Shown here in pieces: positions 27,302-38,171 of a DNA stretch of 64,000 bases. The stretch is from Zhongshania antarctica (GTDB taxonomy: Bacteria; Pseudomonadota; Gammaproteobacteria; Pseudomonadales; Spongiibacteraceae). The position numbers and the translations under genes are program-made. Numbering within the stretch: the first letter of the stretch is position 1; every line of letters starts with the position of its first letter. Location: assembly GCF_014202945.1 (NCBI RefSeq), contig NZ_JACHHW010000011.1, positions 1-64,000 of the forward strand, written 5' to 3'. The notes beneath the pieces were generated by a model. It saw only the letters and a list, made by a program, of their open reading frames with translations. It was not told the origin of the DNA and did no database searches.

Positions 27302-27320
27302 GTTTGCAGCCTCTGCAAAC
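27302..27320 (+). promoter_or_regulatory. Hairpin in the ftsH leader
   Basis: GTTTGCAG-CCT-CTGCAAAC is a perfect 8-bp stem with a three-base loop, 22 bp upstream of the ftsH start. There is no T run, so it is not a typical terminator. It may stabilise the mRNA or control ftsH translation. Confidence 0.45.
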
Positions 27321-27342
27321 AGTGCAGCGTGAGGATCGGTTT

Positions 27343-29298
27343 TTGAACGATATGGCAAAGAATTTACTGTTGTGGCTGGTTATCGCCGCTGTTTTATTGA
27401 CGGTGTTTAATAATTTCAGCGTTCAGCAGCCAACAGAGCAGCTTAATTACTCCCAATTCATTTCTGAAGTCCAGAATGAGCGGGTCAAAAAGGTGGTCAT
27501 TGACGGCTTGATGATCAGCGGTGAGCGGGCGGATAAGAGCCGCTTTGAAACCGTGCGGCCGTTGCTTGATGATCCCAAGCTCATTGATGATTTACTCCAG
27601 CACGACGTCGTCGTCGAAGGCACTAAGCCTGAGCGTCAGAGCTTGTGGACGCAATTGCTGGTGGCTAGCTTCCCAATTTTAATCATCTTGGCGATTTTCA
27701 TGTTCTTTATGCGCCAGATGCAAGGTGGTGCTGGTGGTGGCAAAGGTGGTCCGATGGCCTTTGGCAAGAGCAAGGCGCGTTTGCTCAGTGAGGATCAAAT
27801 TAAAACGACCTTCGCCGATGTGGCGGGCGTAGATGAAGCCAAAGAAGATGTGCAAGAGCTGGTTGAGTTCTTGCGCGACCCAGGTAAGTTTCAGCGCTTG
27901 GGTGGTCGTATTCCCCGTGGTGTGTTGATGGTGGGTCCACCGGGTACCGGTAAAACTTTGCTTGCCAAGGCGATTGCTGGTGAAGCTAAGGTGCCGTTCT
28001 TCTCTATCTCTGGTTCTGACTTTGTTGAAATGTTTGTCGGTGTCGGTGCCTCTCGTGTTCGTGACATGTTCGAGCAGGCTAAAAAGCAGGCGCCGTGTAT
28101 TATCTTTATTGATGAGATCGATGCCGTCGGTCGCCATCGTGGTGCCGGTATGGGTGGTGGTCACGACGAGCGTGAGCAAACCTTGAACCAGTTGCTGGTT
28201 GAAATGGACGGTTTTGAAGCCAATGACGGCGTTATTGTTATCGCTGCAACTAACCGCCCCGATGTGCTCGACCCCGCGCTGCTGCGTCCAGGTCGTTTTG
28301 ACCGTCAGGTGACTGTTGGTCTGCCGGATATTCGCGGTCGCGAGCAAATCTTAAAAGTGCATATGCGCAAATTGCCTCTGGGTGATGATGTTGAGGCATC
28401 TGTTATTGCGCGCGGCACGCCTGGGTTCTCGGGCGCAGATTTGGCTAACTTGGCAAACGAAGCGGCGCTGTTCGCGGCCCGCAGTAATCTGCGCTTGGTC
28501 AGCATGTCGCAATTTGATTTAGCTAAAGACAAGATCATGATGGGCGCCGAGCGCAAATCCATGGTGATGTCAGACAAAGAAAAATTGAATACGGCCTACC
28601 ACGAAGCCGGTCACGCGATTGTCGGTCGCACCGTGCCTGAGCACGACCCGGTTTATAAGGTCAGTATTATTCCTCGTGGCCGCGCTTTGGGCGTCACCAT
28701 GTTCCTGCCTGAGGAAGATCGTTACAGTTTGAGTCGCCGTCATATTATCAGCCAAATTTGTTCTTTGTTTGGCGGTCGTATTGCCGAAGAAATGACCTTG
28801 GGGCCAGACGGTGTGACCACGGGTGCATCAAATGATATTCAGCGCGCCACCGATATTGCTCGCAAAATGGTGACTAAGTGGGGCCTGTCCGACAAGATGG
28901 GGCCGCTGATGTATGACGACGCTGAGGAAGAAGTCTTTCTTGGTCGCTCTGCAGGTCAAGCCGGTAAGGGGCATTCTGGTGAAACCGCGCGGCAGATCGA
29001 TGAAGAAGTGCGTCGTATTATTGACGAGTGCTATGCCGCAGCCCGTAAAATTCTGGAAGAACATCGTGGTAAATTAGACGTTATGGCTGATGCCTTGATG
29101 CTTTATGAGACCATTGATGCCAAGCAAATCGACGATATTATGAATGGTCGCACTCCGCGTAAACCTGCGGGATGGGACGATGATGATCGTCGCGGTGGGC
29201 GCGCGGTGAAGGAAGAGGTCGATGAAGATCCGGCGCCTAAGGCGGACAAGAAAGATCGTCCTGAAGATCCTTTCGTTGACTCGGTGAGTGATCACTAG
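27343..29298 (+). CDS. ftsH: ATP-dependent zinc metalloprotease FtsH
   Basis: FtsH is the membrane-bound AAA+ protease for misfolded membrane proteins, LpxC and sigma32. The 651-residue protein has two N-terminal membrane segments (about 9-25 and 110-128), the AAA domain with Walker A GPPGTGKT (from residue 198), Walker [13 protein letters not shown], the arginine-finger region, and the zinc site HEAGH (His420-His424). I choose the TTG at 27343, because GAGGA lies 7 bases before it. The ATG at 27352 (MAKNLLLWL) is 16 bases from that site but would be the textbook N-terminus. Confidence 0.98.
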   Translation: MNDMAKNLLLWLVIAAVLLTVFNNFSVQQPTEQLNYSQFISEVQNERVKKVVIDGLMISGERADKSRFETVRPLLDDPKLIDDLLQHDVVVEGTKPERQSLWTQLLVASFPILIILAIFMFFMRQMQGGAGGGKGGPMAFGKSKARLLSEDQIKTTFADVAGVDEAKEDVQELVEFLRDPGKFQRLGGRIPRGVLMVGPPGTGKTLLAKAIAGEAKVPFFSISGSDFVEMFVGVGASRVRDMFEQAKKQAPCIIFIDEIDAVGRHRGAGMGGGHDEREQTLNQLLVEMDGFEANDGVIVIAATNRPDVLDPALLRPGRFDRQVTVGLPDIRGREQILKVHMRKLPLGDDVEASVIARGTPGFSGADLANLANEAALFAARSNLRLVSMSQFDLAKDKIMMGAERKSMVMSDKEKLNTAYHEAGHAIVGRTVPEHDPVYKVSIIPRGRALGVTMFLPEEDRYSLSRRHIISQICSLFGGRIAEEMTLGPDGVTTGASNDIQRATDIARKMVTKWGLSDKMGPLMYDDAEEEVFLGRSAGQAGKGHSGETARQIDEEVRRIIDECYAAARKILEEHRGKLDVMADALMLYETIDAKQIDDIMNGRTPRKPAGWDDDDRRGGRAVKEEVDEDPAPKADKKDRPEDPFVDSVSDH

Positions 29299-29305
29299 GT
29301 CGGCA

Positions 29306-30181
29306 ATGCACAATTTTCAATCCTCATCGCAGCTACGCTGCGGTGATCGCCTTTTAGACCTGCGCGAGCCGCAGGTTATGGCGATCATTAATGTTACTCC
29401 TGACTCCTTCTCTGATGGCGGTAAATACCACGCCGGTTCCGCTTTGCTCGATAAAATCTTGGCGCAAGTTGATTTAGCCTGCGCGGAGGGCGCCAGCCTG
29501 ATTGATGTCGGCGGCGAATCTACTCGCCCGGGTGCCACGCCGGTGTCGGAGGCTGAAGAATGTCGGCGGGTGTTGCCAGTGGTCGAGGCCATTGCGCAGC
29601 GCTTTGATGTGGTTATTTCTGTGGATTCCAGCAATGCGACTGTTATGCGCGAAAGCGCCGCTTTAGGCGCGGGGCTCATTAATGATGTGCGTGCCCTGCA
29701 GCGGCCAAATGCCATGCAAGCGGCGGCGACTAGCGGCTTGCCGGTGTGTCTTATGCATATGCAGGGCGAGCCTGTATCGATGCAGAATAACCCTGCGTAT
29801 CGAGATATCGCGGCGGAGGTGGATGCCTTTTTGAGCCAGCGTATTGATGCGTGTGTCAGCGCCGGTATCGCTTCTGAGCGGATTGTGCTCGATCCGGGTT
29901 TTGGCTTTGCAAAGACGCTTGCCCATAATCTGGAGTTGTTTCGGCGCTTGCCGGACATGGTGGCGTGGGGTTACCCGATATTGGTCGGGGTGTCTCGCAA
30001 GTCGATGATTGGCGACCTTACGGGGCGGCCGGTGGGCGAGCGCTTGGCCGGAAGTGTGGCAATGGCGGCGATGGCCGTGGAGCGCGGCGCTCATATTATT
30101 CGGGTTCACGATGTTAAGGAAACTGTTGATGCCGTGCGGGTAGCGCAGGCTTTGAAATTTGAGAAAATAAAAAATGACTAG
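29306..30181 (+). CDS. folP: Dihydropteroate synthase
   Basis: FolP joins p-aminobenzoate to the pterin in folate synthesis and is the target of sulfonamides. The 291-residue TIM barrel has the signatures [36 protein letters not shown] and the phosphate-binding loop [20 protein letters not shown]. It lies directly downstream of ftsH and overlaps glmM by eight bases (the glmM ATG is at 30174), so the three genes are probably in one operon. An in-frame upstream ATG at 29288 lies within ftsH and is less likely. Confidence 0.97.
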   Translation: MHNFQSSSQLRCGDRLLDLREPQVMAIINVTPDSFSDGGKYHAGSALLDKILAQVDLACAEGASLIDVGGESTRPGATPVSEAEECRRVLPVVEAIAQRFDVVISVDSSNATVMRESAALGAGLINDVRALQRPNAMQAAATSGLPVCLMHMQGEPVSMQNNPAYRDIAAEVDAFLSQRIDACVSAGIASERIVLDPGFGFAKTLAHNLELFRRLPDMVAWGYPILVGVSRKSMIGDLTGRPVGERLAGSVAMAAMAVERGAHIIRVHDVKETVDAVRVAQALKFEKIKND

Positions 30182-31508
30182 AAAATATTTTGGCACCGAC
30201 GGTGTCCGTGGGCGAGTTGGGGAGGGTGCAATTACTCCAGAATTTGTTCTTAAGTTGGGTTGGGCTGTTGGGCAGGTGTTTGCCCGAGAGGGGCGCAGCA
30301 AAGTTTTAATTGGTAAAGACACGCGCATTTCCGGTTATATGTTTGAGTCGGCGCTGGAGGCGGGGCTGGTTGCTGCTGGCGTTGATGTGTTGTTGTTAGG
30401 GCCCATGCCAACGCCGGCTATTGCCTATTTGACCCGGACGTTTCAGGCGCGCGCCGGTATTGTTATTAGCGCGAGTCATAACCCCTATTACGATAATGGC
30501 ATTAAGTTCTTTTCAGGTGATGGTAGCAAGCTGGCTGATGATGTTGAGCTTGCCATTGAGTCAGCTGTTGATCTCACTATGACCACGGTGGCGTCTGCAG
30601 ACCTTGGCAAGGTGCGGCGTATTGATGACGCGGCAGGTCGCTATATTGAATATTGCAAGTCAACGGTAGCGTCTGGTCTGTCCTTAAAGGGGCTGATAAT
30701 CGTGCTTGATTGCGCTCATGGTGCAACCTACCACGTCGCCCCTGCGGTGTTTACTGAGTTGGGCGCAGAGGTGGTTGTCATGGGAGCCTCCCCTAATGGA
30801 TTAAATATTAACGCTGATGTGGGCTCCACCCATCCAGTAGCATTGCAGCAGCGCGTTGCTGATGAGGCAGCGGACTTTGGTATTGCCTTCGATGGTGATG
30901 GTGATCGCGTTTTATTTGTCGACGCCAATGGCGATTTGGTTGATGGTGACGAGTTGTTGTTTATTATCGCTGCTGAGCGTTTGCGTCGAGGTAAGGCTTG
31001 CCCTGGTGTAGTGGGGACACTGATGTCGAACCTGGGTTTTGAGTTGGCCTTAAAAGATTTAGGTGTTGGCTTTGAGCGCGCGAATGTTGGCGACCGTTAT
31101 GTAAAAGAGCGAATGAACGCGCTGGACTGGGACTTGGGTGGCGAAAACTCGGGACACATTATTTGCGCTGATGTGAGTACCACCGGTGATGGCATTGTAG
31201 CGGCCTTGAAAGTGGTTGGCGCAATCGTCGGCAGCGGCAAGAGCTTGGCGGAATTGAGGGCGCCAGTGAGTAAGTTTCCGCAAATAATGGAGAATGTGCG
31301 CATTAATTCACCTGTTGATCTAAAAAATAGTGAATTAGTCGCTGCAGTTGAGGCGGTTGAGCTGGAATTAGCAGGGCGAGGCAGGGTATTATTGCGCGCT
31401 TCTGGAACTGAGCCGCTGTTGCGGGTCATGGTTGAGGGTGAAGATGCCACGCAGGTTGCGGCACTTTGTCAGCGTCTAGCCGATAAGGTGAGAAAGCTTT
31501 CATCTTAA
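30174..31508 (+). CDS. glmM: Phosphoglucosamine mutase
   Basis: GlmM converts glucosamine-6-phosphate to glucosamine-1-phosphate for UDP-GlcNAc, needed for peptidoglycan and LPS. The 444-residue protein has the phosphoserine loop [15 protein letters not shown] with the phosphorylated serine at position 101, the metal loop [12 protein letters not shown] (the Asp triplet) and the sugar-binding GGENSGHII segment, and the C-terminal phosphate-binding [15 protein letters not shown]. Its start overlaps folP. The folP-glmM pair is conserved. Confidence 0.98.
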   Translation: MTRKYFGTDGVRGRVGEGAITPEFVLKLGWAVGQVFAREGRSKVLIGKDTRISGYMFESALEAGLVAAGVDVLLLGPMPTPAIAYLTRTFQARAGIVISASHNPYYDNGIKFFSGDGSKLADDVELAIESAVDLTMTTVASADLGKVRRIDDAAGRYIEYCKSTVASGLSLKGLIIVLDCAHGATYHVAPAVFTELGAEVVVMGASPNGLNINADVGSTHPVALQQRVADEAADFGIAFDGDGDRVLFVDANGDLVDGDELLFIIAAERLRRGKACPGVVGTLMSNLGFELALKDLGVGFERANVGDRYVKERMNALDWDLGGENSGHIICADVSTTGDGIVAALKVVGAIVGSGKSLAELRAPVSKFPQIMENVRINSPVDLKNSELVAAVEAVELELAGRGRVLLRASGTEPLLRVMVEGEDATQVAALCQRLADKVRKLSS

Positions 31509-31579
31509 GCGCTCGTCTCCTTGTATGTATTTATAAGTTTATGTAAGATTGGCGCCCATTTTGCGCTAAGGGAAATGGC

Positions 31580-32335
31580 ATGCGGAGTAGTCTCGTAGCA
31601 GGTAATTGGAAGATGTATGGCGATAGCGCCAGCATTGGAAAATTAATGGCGAATTTAAGAGCCGCACTCCCGTCGGAACCCGGTGTTGATATCGCGGTGT
31701 TTCCGCCCTCAGTGTATATTGCGCGCGTTGTTGAGGGTATGTCTGGTTCGCCAGTCGCGGTCGGCGCGCAGAATGTGTGTGAGCAAGCCGGTGAGGGTGC
31801 TTTCACTGGCGAGGTGTCTGCGGGCATGTTGGCTGACGCAGGATGCCGGTATGTGATTGTTGGTCACTCCGAGCGTCGCGCCATGTATCAAGATAGTAAT
31901 GAGCGTGTTGCCCAAAAGACGAAACAAGCTTTAGCGCAGGGCTTAACGCCGATAGTTTGCGTGGGTGAGACGGAAGGTCAGCGCGATAATGGTGCGACCT
32001 TAGAAGTAATCGCTGAGCAGCTTCAGTCAGTGTTTGCAGTATTAAGCATTGAGGATATGCGCAGTATCGTGGTTGCCTACGAACCGGTGTGGGCAATTGG
32101 TACTGGCAAGACGGCGACGCCATCGCAGGCTCAAGAGGTGCACGCATTTATCCGTGCCTTGTTTGCGAAAAAAGATGAGCCCTTGGCGAAGGGTTTAAGA
32201 ATTCTGTACGGCGGCAGTGTTAAGGCGGCCAATGCAGGTGAATTATTCGCGCAGGCGGATATTGATGGCGGTTTAGTAGGCGGTGCATCACTTGATGCGC
32301 AGGAATTTTCCGCAATATGTCGGGCGGCGGAGTAA
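31580..32335 (+). CDS. tpiA: Triosephosphate isomerase
   Basis: TpiA interconverts dihydroxyacetone phosphate and glyceraldehyde-3-phosphate. The 251-residue barrel shows the catalytic lysine in VAGNWKM (Lys11), the catalytic histidine in YVIVGHSERR, the catalytic glutamate in VAYEPVWAIGTGKTA and the phosphate-binding LYGGSVKAANA and GGLVGGASL loops. Its stop codon overlaps the secG start (TAATG), so the two are coupled. Confidence 0.98.
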   Translation: MRSSLVAGNWKMYGDSASIGKLMANLRAALPSEPGVDIAVFPPSVYIARVVEGMSGSPVAVGAQNVCEQAGEGAFTGEVSAGMLADAGCRYVIVGHSERRAMYQDSNERVAQKTKQALAQGLTPIVCVGETEGQRDNGATLEVIAEQLQSVFAVLSIEDMRSIVVAYEPVWAIGTGKTATPSQAQEVHAFIRALFAKKDEPLAKGLRILYGGSVKAANAGELFAQADIDGGLVGGASLDAQEFSAICRAAE

Positions 32336-32718
32336 TGGAACAAGCAATTTTAATCGTACATGTGTTGGCTGGTTTGTCGATCATTGGTCTGATTCTGGTT
32401 CAGCAGGGTAAGGGCGCGGACATGGGGGCCTCTTTTGGTTCTGGTGCCTCGCAAACTATTTTTGGCAGCAGTGGCAGCGGTAATGTTTTAACTCGCGCCA
32501 CAGCCATATTGGCAACGGTTTTCTTCATAACCAGTTTGTCATTGGCGTATGTTGCCAAGCAGCGCAGCGGTGGCTCAGAAGACATTATTGTCGATATTCC
32601 TGAGTTGCAAGAAAGTCGCGACGTGGCGCCAGTGGGTGATGGGACTATGCCTGCTCAGTCTGAAGAGTTGCCGATGGATATGCCGGCCAGTGAAGAAATG
32701 CCGGAAGCAGGTTTGTAG
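32335..32718 (+). CDS. secG: Protein translocase subunit SecG
   Basis: SecG is the small subunit of the SecYEG channel. The 127-residue protein has two membrane segments (about 4-24 and 54-73) with the conserved cytosolic loop VQQGKGADMGASFGSGASQT between them, then an acidic C-terminal tail (about 75-127) with DMPASEEMPEAGL. The start at 32335 overlaps the tpiA stop. Six extra residues from an ATG at 32317 would lie in tpiA. The tRNA-Leu gene follows 10 bp later, the common gammaproteobacterial arrangement. Confidence 0.96.
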   Translation: MEQAILIVHVLAGLSIIGLILVQQGKGADMGASFGSGASQTIFGSSGSGNVLTRATAILATVFFITSLSLAYVAKQRSGGSEDIIVDIPELQESRDVAPVGDGTMPAQSEELPMDMPASEEMPEAGL

Positions 32719-32728
32719 TAAAAGTTTA

Positions 32729-32814
32729 GCCGAAGTGGTGAAATTGGTAGACACGCCATCTTGAGGGGGTGGTGAGCATTGCTCGTGCGGGTTCAAGTCC
32801 CGCCTTCGGCACCA
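32729..32814 (+). tRNA. tRNA-Leu (anticodon GAG)
   Basis: The 86-nt gene has matching acceptor strands (GCCGAAG / CTTCGGC), a D arm with AATTGGTAGAC, an anticodon loop CTTGAGG with anticodon GAG, a long variable arm of the class II type (GGTGAGCATTGCTCGT) and the T arm GGGTTCAAGTCCC, then an encoded CCA. It reads leucine codons of the CUU/CUC type. It lies 10 bp after secG. Confidence 0.97.
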
Positions 32815-32820
32815 AATAAA

Positions 32821-32854
32821 AAGGGTTATCGCCACAAGCGATAGCCCTTTTTTT
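32821..32854 (+). terminator. Intrinsic terminator after tRNA-Leu
   Basis: AAGGGTTATCGC (32821-32832) and GCGATAGCCCTT (32838-32849) form a stem of 12 pairs with one wobble around CACAA, followed by five more T. It ends the tpiA-secG-tRNA transcript. Confidence 0.93.
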
Positions 32855-33011
32855 CGTTTGTGCGGCGGGGGTTGCTTCGCGGATTCGCGTTGGGCCCCCT
32901 TTGAGTTGGTGGCTATTTCGGTGGTAGTTGGCGCTTGTTATGGGTGTTTATTTGACGGGTAGAGGTTGTTGTGGATTAAGCTGACCTCTCGCAGTGCGCC
33001 GTGTTACTAGC

Positions 33012-33040
33012 TTGACCTGTATAGGCGCAGCGACTATAAT
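33012..33040 (+). promoter_or_regulatory. Strong sigma70 promoter of the rimP-nusA-infB operon
   Basis: TTGACC (33012-33017) and a perfect TATAAT (33035-33040) are separated by 17 bp, close to the ideal sigma70 promoter. Transcription would begin near 33047, about 190 bp before rimP. The stretch between 32855 and 33011 holds no gene I can see. Confidence 0.87.
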
Positions 33041-33046
33041 GCGGCC

Positions 33047-33215
33047 TCCTGATAGTGGGTCGGTAGCGCGATAGTGGCGAGCGGGCTTTAGACCTAGGAT
33101 GTACGGTTTCCTAGGGGTGATCAGAAGTTTTCAAAAGCCCCTTGTACAGGGGCTTTTTCGTATTGCCACGGGGCATGCGTTAAGGAATTTCGAGTGGGCC
33201 TTGGGCCCATTTTTT
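33047..33215 (+). ncRNA. Structured rimP leader with two terminator hairpins
   Basis: The transcript from the strong promoter would contain a CCTAGGA (33093-33099) / TCCTAGG (33109-33115) hairpin, then an intrinsic terminator GCCCC/GGGGC (33137-33153) with A4 before and T5 behind, and then a second one, TGGGCC-TTG-GGCCCA (33195-33209) followed by T6. Two terminator-like signals between a strong promoter and rimP suggest an attenuated leader, as described for rimP leaders in gammaproteobacteria, or a separate small RNA of about 110 nt. Structure is seen, function inferred. Confidence 0.65.
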
Positions 33216-33232
33216 ATTGGTGGGTAGTGATC

Positions 33233-33688
33233 TTGTCCGGTAAGACCGTCAAAATTGAAGAGTTAATTAGGCCTGGCGTGGAAGCGCTGGGTTATGAGCT
33301 GTGGGGCTTGGATCATCAGTCTCAGGGGCGTCATACTTTGCTGCGAGTGTATATCGACAGCGAGAAAGGCATTGGCGTGGACGACTGCGCCAAGGTGAGT
33401 CATCAGATTAGTGGTGTGTTGGATGTCGAAGATCCAATAGCCGGAGAATATAATCTTGAGGTTTCGTCGCCGGGCATGGATCGGCCGTTGTATACGCCCG
33501 AACAGTATGCCCAGTACATTGGTAGCGATATCAATGTTCGATTGCGGGTCCCTTTTGATGGGCGCCGTAAATTCCTTGGTCGCCTAACGGGGATCGAAGA
33601 TGGCGATGTGGTACTGACGGTGGAGGAGCATGAGTATTTGCTGCCCTTTGATCAGATTGATAAAGCGAATGTTGTGCCCCGATTTTAA
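33233..33688 (+). CDS. rimP: Ribosome maturation factor RimP
   Basis: RimP is needed for maturation of the 30S subunit. The 151-residue protein has the family core EELIRPGVEALGYELWGLDH, the DxEDPI motif (GVLDVEDPIAGEYNLEVSSP) and GMDRPLYTPEQY, and ends in DKANVVPRF. I place the start at TTG 33233 because the family begins just before EELI and because the upstream open frame (from GTG 33194) is inside a terminator hairpin. GTG 33227 is the alternative. It leads the rimP-nusA-infB-rbfA-truB operon. Confidence 0.9.
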   Translation: MSGKTVKIEELIRPGVEALGYELWGLDHQSQGRHTLLRVYIDSEKGIGVDDCAKVSHQISGVLDVEDPIAGEYNLEVSSPGMDRPLYTPEQYAQYIGSDINVRLRVPFDGRRKFLGRLTGIEDGDVVLTVEEHEYLLPFDQIDKANVVPRF

Positions 33689-33733
33689 TCGGACGCGCTA
33701 ATTTCAATAGCCGGCTGCGGAAAGAGGCGGATA

Positions 33734-35236
33734 ATGAGTAAAGAAATATTATTGGTAGTTGAGGCCGTCTCTAACGAGAAGGGTGTGTCTAAGACCATTA
33801 TTTTCGAGGCCATTGAGCAGGCCTTGGCGACAGCAGCGAAAAAACGCTACGACGAAGACTCTGAGATCCGTGTGGTTATTGACCGTGTTACCGGTGATTA
33901 CCAGACTTTTCGGAGCTGGTTGGTTATGCCTGATGACGAAATGGCATTACTCGGGACACAGTTAACAACCGAAGAAGCTCGCGAATATAGTGCGGACCTT
34001 AAAGCTGGTGATACTCACGAAGAAATCGTTGAGAACGTTGGCTTTGGTCGTATTGCTGCACAAACTGCCAAGCAGGTTATTGTGCAGAAGGTTCGTGAGG
34101 CCGAACGCGCACAGATCGTCGACGAATACAAAGATCGCGTTGGTGAGTTAATCAACGGCACGGTTAAGAAAGTCACCCGCGACAGTATTATTGTTGATTT
34201 AGGTGGCAACGCTGAAGCCTTATTGCCACGTGAAGAATTAGTTGGGCGGGAAGTGTTCCGCATCAATGATCGTGTGCGCGCTATATTGGCCGATGTTCGC
34301 CCCGAGGCCCGCGGCCCGCAATTATTCTTGAGTCGCGCTTGCCCTGAGATGTTAATTGAACTCTTCAAAATTGAAGTGCCTGAAGTTAACGAAGAAGTTA
34401 TTGAGATTCGTGCTGCAGCGCGCGATCCAGGCTCGCGCGCTAAGATCGCCGTGAAAACTAACGATGGTCGTATTGACCCCGTTGGCGCCTGCGTAGGTAT
34501 GCGTGGTTCACGAGTGCAGGCGGTTTCTGGTGAGCTTGGCAACGAGCGTGTCGATATCATTTTGTGGGACGACAACCCAGCTCAGCTCGTTATCAATGCG
34601 ATGGCCCCTGCTGAAGTGGAGTCGATTGTAGTTGACGAAGATACCCACACCATGGACGTTGGTGTAGCAGATGATAATTTAGCACAGGCGATTGGTCGGG
34701 CTGGACAGAACGTCCGTCTTGCGGGTCAGTTGACGGGCTGGACAATCAATGTGATGAGCATTGAGGAAATGTCTGCCAAGCACGAACAAGAATCGAGTCA
34801 TATCATTAGTTATTTTGTTGAAGCCCTAGATGTTGGCGAAGACATTGCAGAGGTTTTGGTAGAGGAAGGTTTCACCACGCTGGAAGAGGTGGCCTATGTT
34901 CCTTTAGAAGAAATGATGTCAATTGATGGCTTTGACGAAGATTTGGCCCAAGAACTGCGGGCTAGAGCGAAAGATGCACTGCTGACGCAAGCAATTGCTA
35001 GCGAAGAAGTTTTGGAAAGTGCCGAGCCGGCTGAAGACTTGTTGACAATGGACGGGATGGAAAAACATCTAGCGTTCATTCTTGCCAGCCGTGGCGTAGT
35101 AACGATGGAAGATCTGGCCGAACAGGCTGTTGAAGATCTTCTCGACATTGAAGATATGACTAAAGAACGGGCCGGAGAGTTGATTATGACTGCTCGTGCT
35201 CCGTGGTTTGCAGACGAAGAAGAATCTGCAAAATAA
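33734..35236 (+). CDS. nusA: Transcription termination/antitermination factor NusA
   Basis: NusA binds RNA polymerase and controls pausing, termination and antitermination. The 500-residue protein has the N-terminal RNA polymerase-binding domain (about 1-130), an S1 domain ([20 protein letters not shown]), two KH domains ([14 protein letters not shown] and [12 protein letters not shown]) and two acidic C-terminal repeats (about 365-490) found in gammaproteobacterial NusA. It starts at an ATG with an AAAGAGG ribosome site, 45 bp after rimP. Confidence 0.98.
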   Translation: MSKEILLVVEAVSNEKGVSKTIIFEAIEQALATAAKKRYDEDSEIRVVIDRVTGDYQTFRSWLVMPDDEMALLGTQLTTEEAREYSADLKAGDTHEEIVENVGFGRIAAQTAKQVIVQKVREAERAQIVDEYKDRVGELINGTVKKVTRDSIIVDLGGNAEALLPREELVGREVFRINDRVRAILADVRPEARGPQLFLSRACPEMLIELFKIEVPEVNEEVIEIRAAARDPGSRAKIAVKTNDGRIDPVGACVGMRGSRVQAVSGELGNERVDIILWDDNPAQLVINAMAPAEVESIVVDEDTHTMDVGVADDNLAQAIGRAGQNVRLAGQLTGWTINVMSIEEMSAKHEQESSHIISYFVEALDVGEDIAEVLVEEGFTTLEEVAYVPLEEMMSIDGFDEDLAQELRARAKDALLTQAIASEEVLESAEPAEDLLTMDGMEKHLAFILASRGVVTMEDLAEQAVEDLLDIEDMTKERAGELIMTARAPWFADEEESAK

Positions 35237-35266
35237 GCGAGTCGTACCGTTTTGGGAGAATGATGA

Positions 35267-38143
35267 ATGGCTGAAGTTACCGTGAGCCAGCTAGCAGAAG
35301 TCGTTGGCGCACCTGTCGAGCGTCTGCTGCGACAAATGAAAGAAGCGGGCCTGTCACACAGTGCTGCTCAACAAGCTGTGTCCGATGAAGACAAGCAAAC
35401 CCTGCTGACTTTCTTAAAGCGGAGCCACGGAGAATCAGCCGAGGCCCCCCAGCAAATTACGCTGAAGCGCAAAACCCTGAGCACCTTAAAAACGGGTTCG
35501 GGCGCGGGCAAAAAGACTGTAAATATTGAAGTGCGTAAAAAGCGCACTTACGTGAAACGCGATCCTGCAGAGATGGCCGCGGAAGCGGCGGCTGAAGAAG
35601 CGCTGCTGCGCGGCGATGCGCCAGCAGACGAACCGAAAGCGGCTGCGGAAGTTGTCGCAGAACCCGTTGTGGCTGAGGCACCAGCGAAGGTTGAACCCGC
35701 AGAAAAAGCGGCAGAGCCGGTTGCGGTCGAAGCTGAAAAAGTGCCAGAGCCGACTCCTGAGCCGGAAGTGGCGAAGGCTGAGCCGGTTAAAGCTGAGCCA
35801 GTGAAAGCTAAACCAGTTAAGGCTGAGCCTCCTGTTGCAGAAGAAAAGCCTGCGCCAGAGCAGGTTGTTGCTGACGAGCCGGTAGCGGAAGTTGCCAAGC
35901 CAGCGCCAGCCAATAAAACTGACGAATATCGCGAAGTGGTCGAGAACGTTTTAGATGTCGACCCAGAAGTGCTTCGCCAGCGCGCTATATTGCGTCGCAA
36001 GGCAGAAGAAGAGCGGGTTAAAGAGCGTCGCGCCGCGGTAGTTGCTGAGAAGAAGCGCGATGAAGACGAACGCATAGCACGCAAAAAAGCCGCTGCAGCG
36101 CCAAGTCCTGCTAGCGCGGATAAAGGCGCGGGTCCAGCACCAGCTGTAGCCGATGCCAAGCCCGGTGACGATAAACCCGCGCCACGCCATCATCGTCGTG
36201 CCGCCGCAGCGCCAGCTGCTGCCGGAGATGATGATCGTCCGCGTCGTAAAGGCGGTAAGTCTCGCGGTAACAAGCGTGATGATTTCGACGGCAGTTTTGC
36301 CGGTGGCGGTCGCCGTAAGAAGAAAACCCTTAAACTGCCAGATGATGCACAGCGTCACGCTTTTAACGCGCCGACAGATAAAATTGTCTACGCCGTTAAT
36401 GTTGGCGAAACCACCACCGCTGCTGAGCTAGCTCAGCAAATGAAGGTGAAGGCCGCTGAAGTTATTAAGGAAATGATTAAAATGGGCTTGATGGTTACCA
36501 TCAATCAGCCTATTGATCAGGACACTGCTCAGCTGGTTGTTGAGGAAATGGGCCACACAGTTAAGTTGGTTTCTGAAGACGCGGTAGAAGAAGCGTTGGA
36601 AGAGACGCTTGGCGCTCGCGGCGCCGGAACCATGGTTGCCCGTGCACCGGTAGTTACCGTTATGGGTCACGTTGACCACGGCAAAACCTCGCTACTCGAT
36701 TATATTCGTAAAGCCAAGGTTGCCAGCGGTGAGGCGGGTGGTATTACCCAGCACATCGGTGCCTACCACGTTGAAACTGGTCACGGCATGATCACCTTCC
36801 TCGACACCCCTGGTCACGCGGCATTTACCCAAATGCGTGCTCGTGGTGCCAAGAGTACAGATATTGTTATTCTCGTCGTGGCAGCGGACGACGGCGTAAT
36901 GCCGCAGACCGAAGAAGCGATTACTCACGCTAGAGCCGCGGGTGTACCCTTGGTTGTTGCAGTGAATAAGATGGATAAAGAGGGAGCTGACCCTGAGCGC
37001 GTTAAAAACGAGCTTTCTCAGCGCAATGTAATTTCTGAAGAGTGGGGCGGCGACACACAGTTTGTGTATGTTTCTGCGCACTCTGGTGAAGGCATTGACA
37101 AACTGCTTGACTCGGTGCTGTTACAGGCTGAATTGCTTGAGTTGAAGGCGGCGCCTGATCTGCCAGCACAGGGCTTGGTCATTGAATCTCGTTTGGATAA
37201 AGGCCGCGGTGCGGTTGCATCCTTGCTGATCCAAAGCGGTACTTTAAAGCAGGGCGATATCGTCTTGGCTGGTCAGTGCAGCGGGCGTGTTCGCGCCATG
37301 ATGGACGAAAATGGCAAGCCAGTGAAAGAAGCCGGCCCGTCGATTCCAGTAGAGATACTCGGTCTTGATGGCACCCCAGATGCGGGTGACAGCTTTGTGG
37401 TCGTCGAAAACGATAAGCGTGCCCGCGAAGTTGCTGACTTCCGTCAGGTTCGCGAACGCGAGCAGCGAATTAAGCGCCAGCAAGCCGCTAAGCTAGATCG
37501 CATGTTTGAAAGCATGGAAACCGCCGAGCGCCGGATTTTGAATATCGTCTTAAAAACCGATGTTCGCGGGTCACTAGAAGCCTTGCAAGCGTCTTTGATG
37601 GATATCGGTAACGAAGAAGTTAACGTTAATATTGTTTCTGCCGGTGTCGGTGGTATTACTGAAACTGACGTTAACTTGGCACTGACTTCTGGTGCGGTGA
37701 TGTTCGGCTTTAACGTCCGCGCTGACTCTAGCGCGCGTAAATTAGCTGAGAACGAAGGTGTCGATCTGCGTTACTACAGCGTCATCTACGACGTTATCGA
37801 TGATGTAACAGCCGCTCTGACCGGTATGCTTAGCCCAGAAATGCGCGAAGAGATTGTTGGTGTTGCTGAAGTGCGTGACGTGTTCCGTTCGCCTAAGTTT
37901 GGTGATATTGCTGGCTGTATGGTTATTGAAGGTACGGTTTACCGCAATAAGCGCATCCGTGTGTTACGTGCCGATGTGGTTATTTACGAAGGTGAACTCG
38001 AGTCGCTACGTCGCTTTAAGGACGATGCTGCTGAAGTTAAAAACGGTACTGAGTGTGGTATCGGCGTTAAGAACTACAAAGATGTACGCCCCGGTGACAA
38101 GATCGAGGTTTATGAAGTGAAGGAAATCGCGCGTAGCCTTTAA
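35267..38143 (+). CDS. infB: Translation initiation factor IF-2
   Basis: IF-2 is the GTPase that recruits initiator tRNA to the 30S subunit. The 958-residue protein has the N-terminal IF2N domain (about 1-55), a long low-complexity Ala/Pro/Glu/Lys-rich linker (about 90-340) with repeated [16 protein letters not shown], the second IF2N domain (about 375-430), the G domain with [10 protein letters not shown] (from residue 467), DTPGHAAF and [10 protein letters not shown], and the C-terminal domains. Shorter isoforms from internal starts are known in E. coli but cannot be assigned here. Confidence 0.98.
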   Translation: MAEVTVSQLAEVVGAPVERLLRQMKEAGLSHSAAQQAVSDEDKQTLLTFLKRSHGESAEAPQQITLKRKTLSTLKTGSGAGKKTVNIEVRKKRTYVKRDPAEMAAEAAAEEALLRGDAPADEPKAAAEVVAEPVVAEAPAKVEPAEKAAEPVAVEAEKVPEPTPEPEVAKAEPVKAEPVKAKPVKAEPPVAEEKPAPEQVVADEPVAEVAKPAPANKTDEYREVVENVLDVDPEVLRQRAILRRKAEEERVKERRAAVVAEKKRDEDERIARKKAAAAPSPASADKGAGPAPAVADAKPGDDKPAPRHHRRAAAAPAAAGDDDRPRRKGGKSRGNKRDDFDGSFAGGGRRKKKTLKLPDDAQRHAFNAPTDKIVYAVNVGETTTAAELAQQMKVKAAEVIKEMIKMGLMVTINQPIDQDTAQLVVEEMGHTVKLVSEDAVEEALEETLGARGAGTMVARAPVVTVMGHVDHGKTSLLDYIRKAKVASGEAGGITQHIGAYHVETGHGMITFLDTPGHAAFTQMRARGAKSTDIVILVVAADDGVMPQTEEAITHARAAGVPLVVAVNKMDKEGADPERVKNELSQRNVISEEWGGDTQFVYVSAHSGEGIDKLLDSVLLQAELLELKAAPDLPAQGLVIESRLDKGRGAVASLLIQSGTLKQGDIVLAGQCSGRVRAMMDENGKPVKEAGPSIPVEILGLDGTPDAGDSFVVVENDKRAREVADFRQVREREQRIKRQQAAKLDRMFESMETAERRILNIVLKTDVRGSLEALQASLMDIGNEEVNVNIVSAGVGGITETDVNLALTSGAVMFGFNVRADSSARKLAENEGVDLRYYSVIYDVIDDVTAALTGMLSPEMREEIVGVAEVRDVFRSPKFGDIAGCMVIEGTVYRNKRIRVLRADVVIYEGELESLRRFKDDAAEVKNGTECGIGVKNYKDVRPGDKIEVYEVKEIARSL

Positions 38144-38171
38144 GGGCGCGCGTCGTGGGGTATAAGGTCAA

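Noticed and set aside
27679-28347. 222-residue open frame opposite ftsH
   Set aside because: It is antisense to the AAA domain with no start signals and no family-like sequence.
33047-33160. A tRNA gene (such as metY) in front of rimP
   Set aside because: No acceptor stem, anticodon arm or T arm can be formed. The stretch is a hairpin leader instead.
33194-33232. Longer start of rimP at GTG 33194
   Set aside because: It begins inside the stem of a terminator-like hairpin and adds residues (GLGPIFYWWVV) unlike RimP.
35548-36159. 203-residue open frame opposite infB
   Set aside because: It is the mirror of the Ala/Pro/Glu/Lys-rich linker of IF-2 and has biased Ala/Ser/Thr composition.
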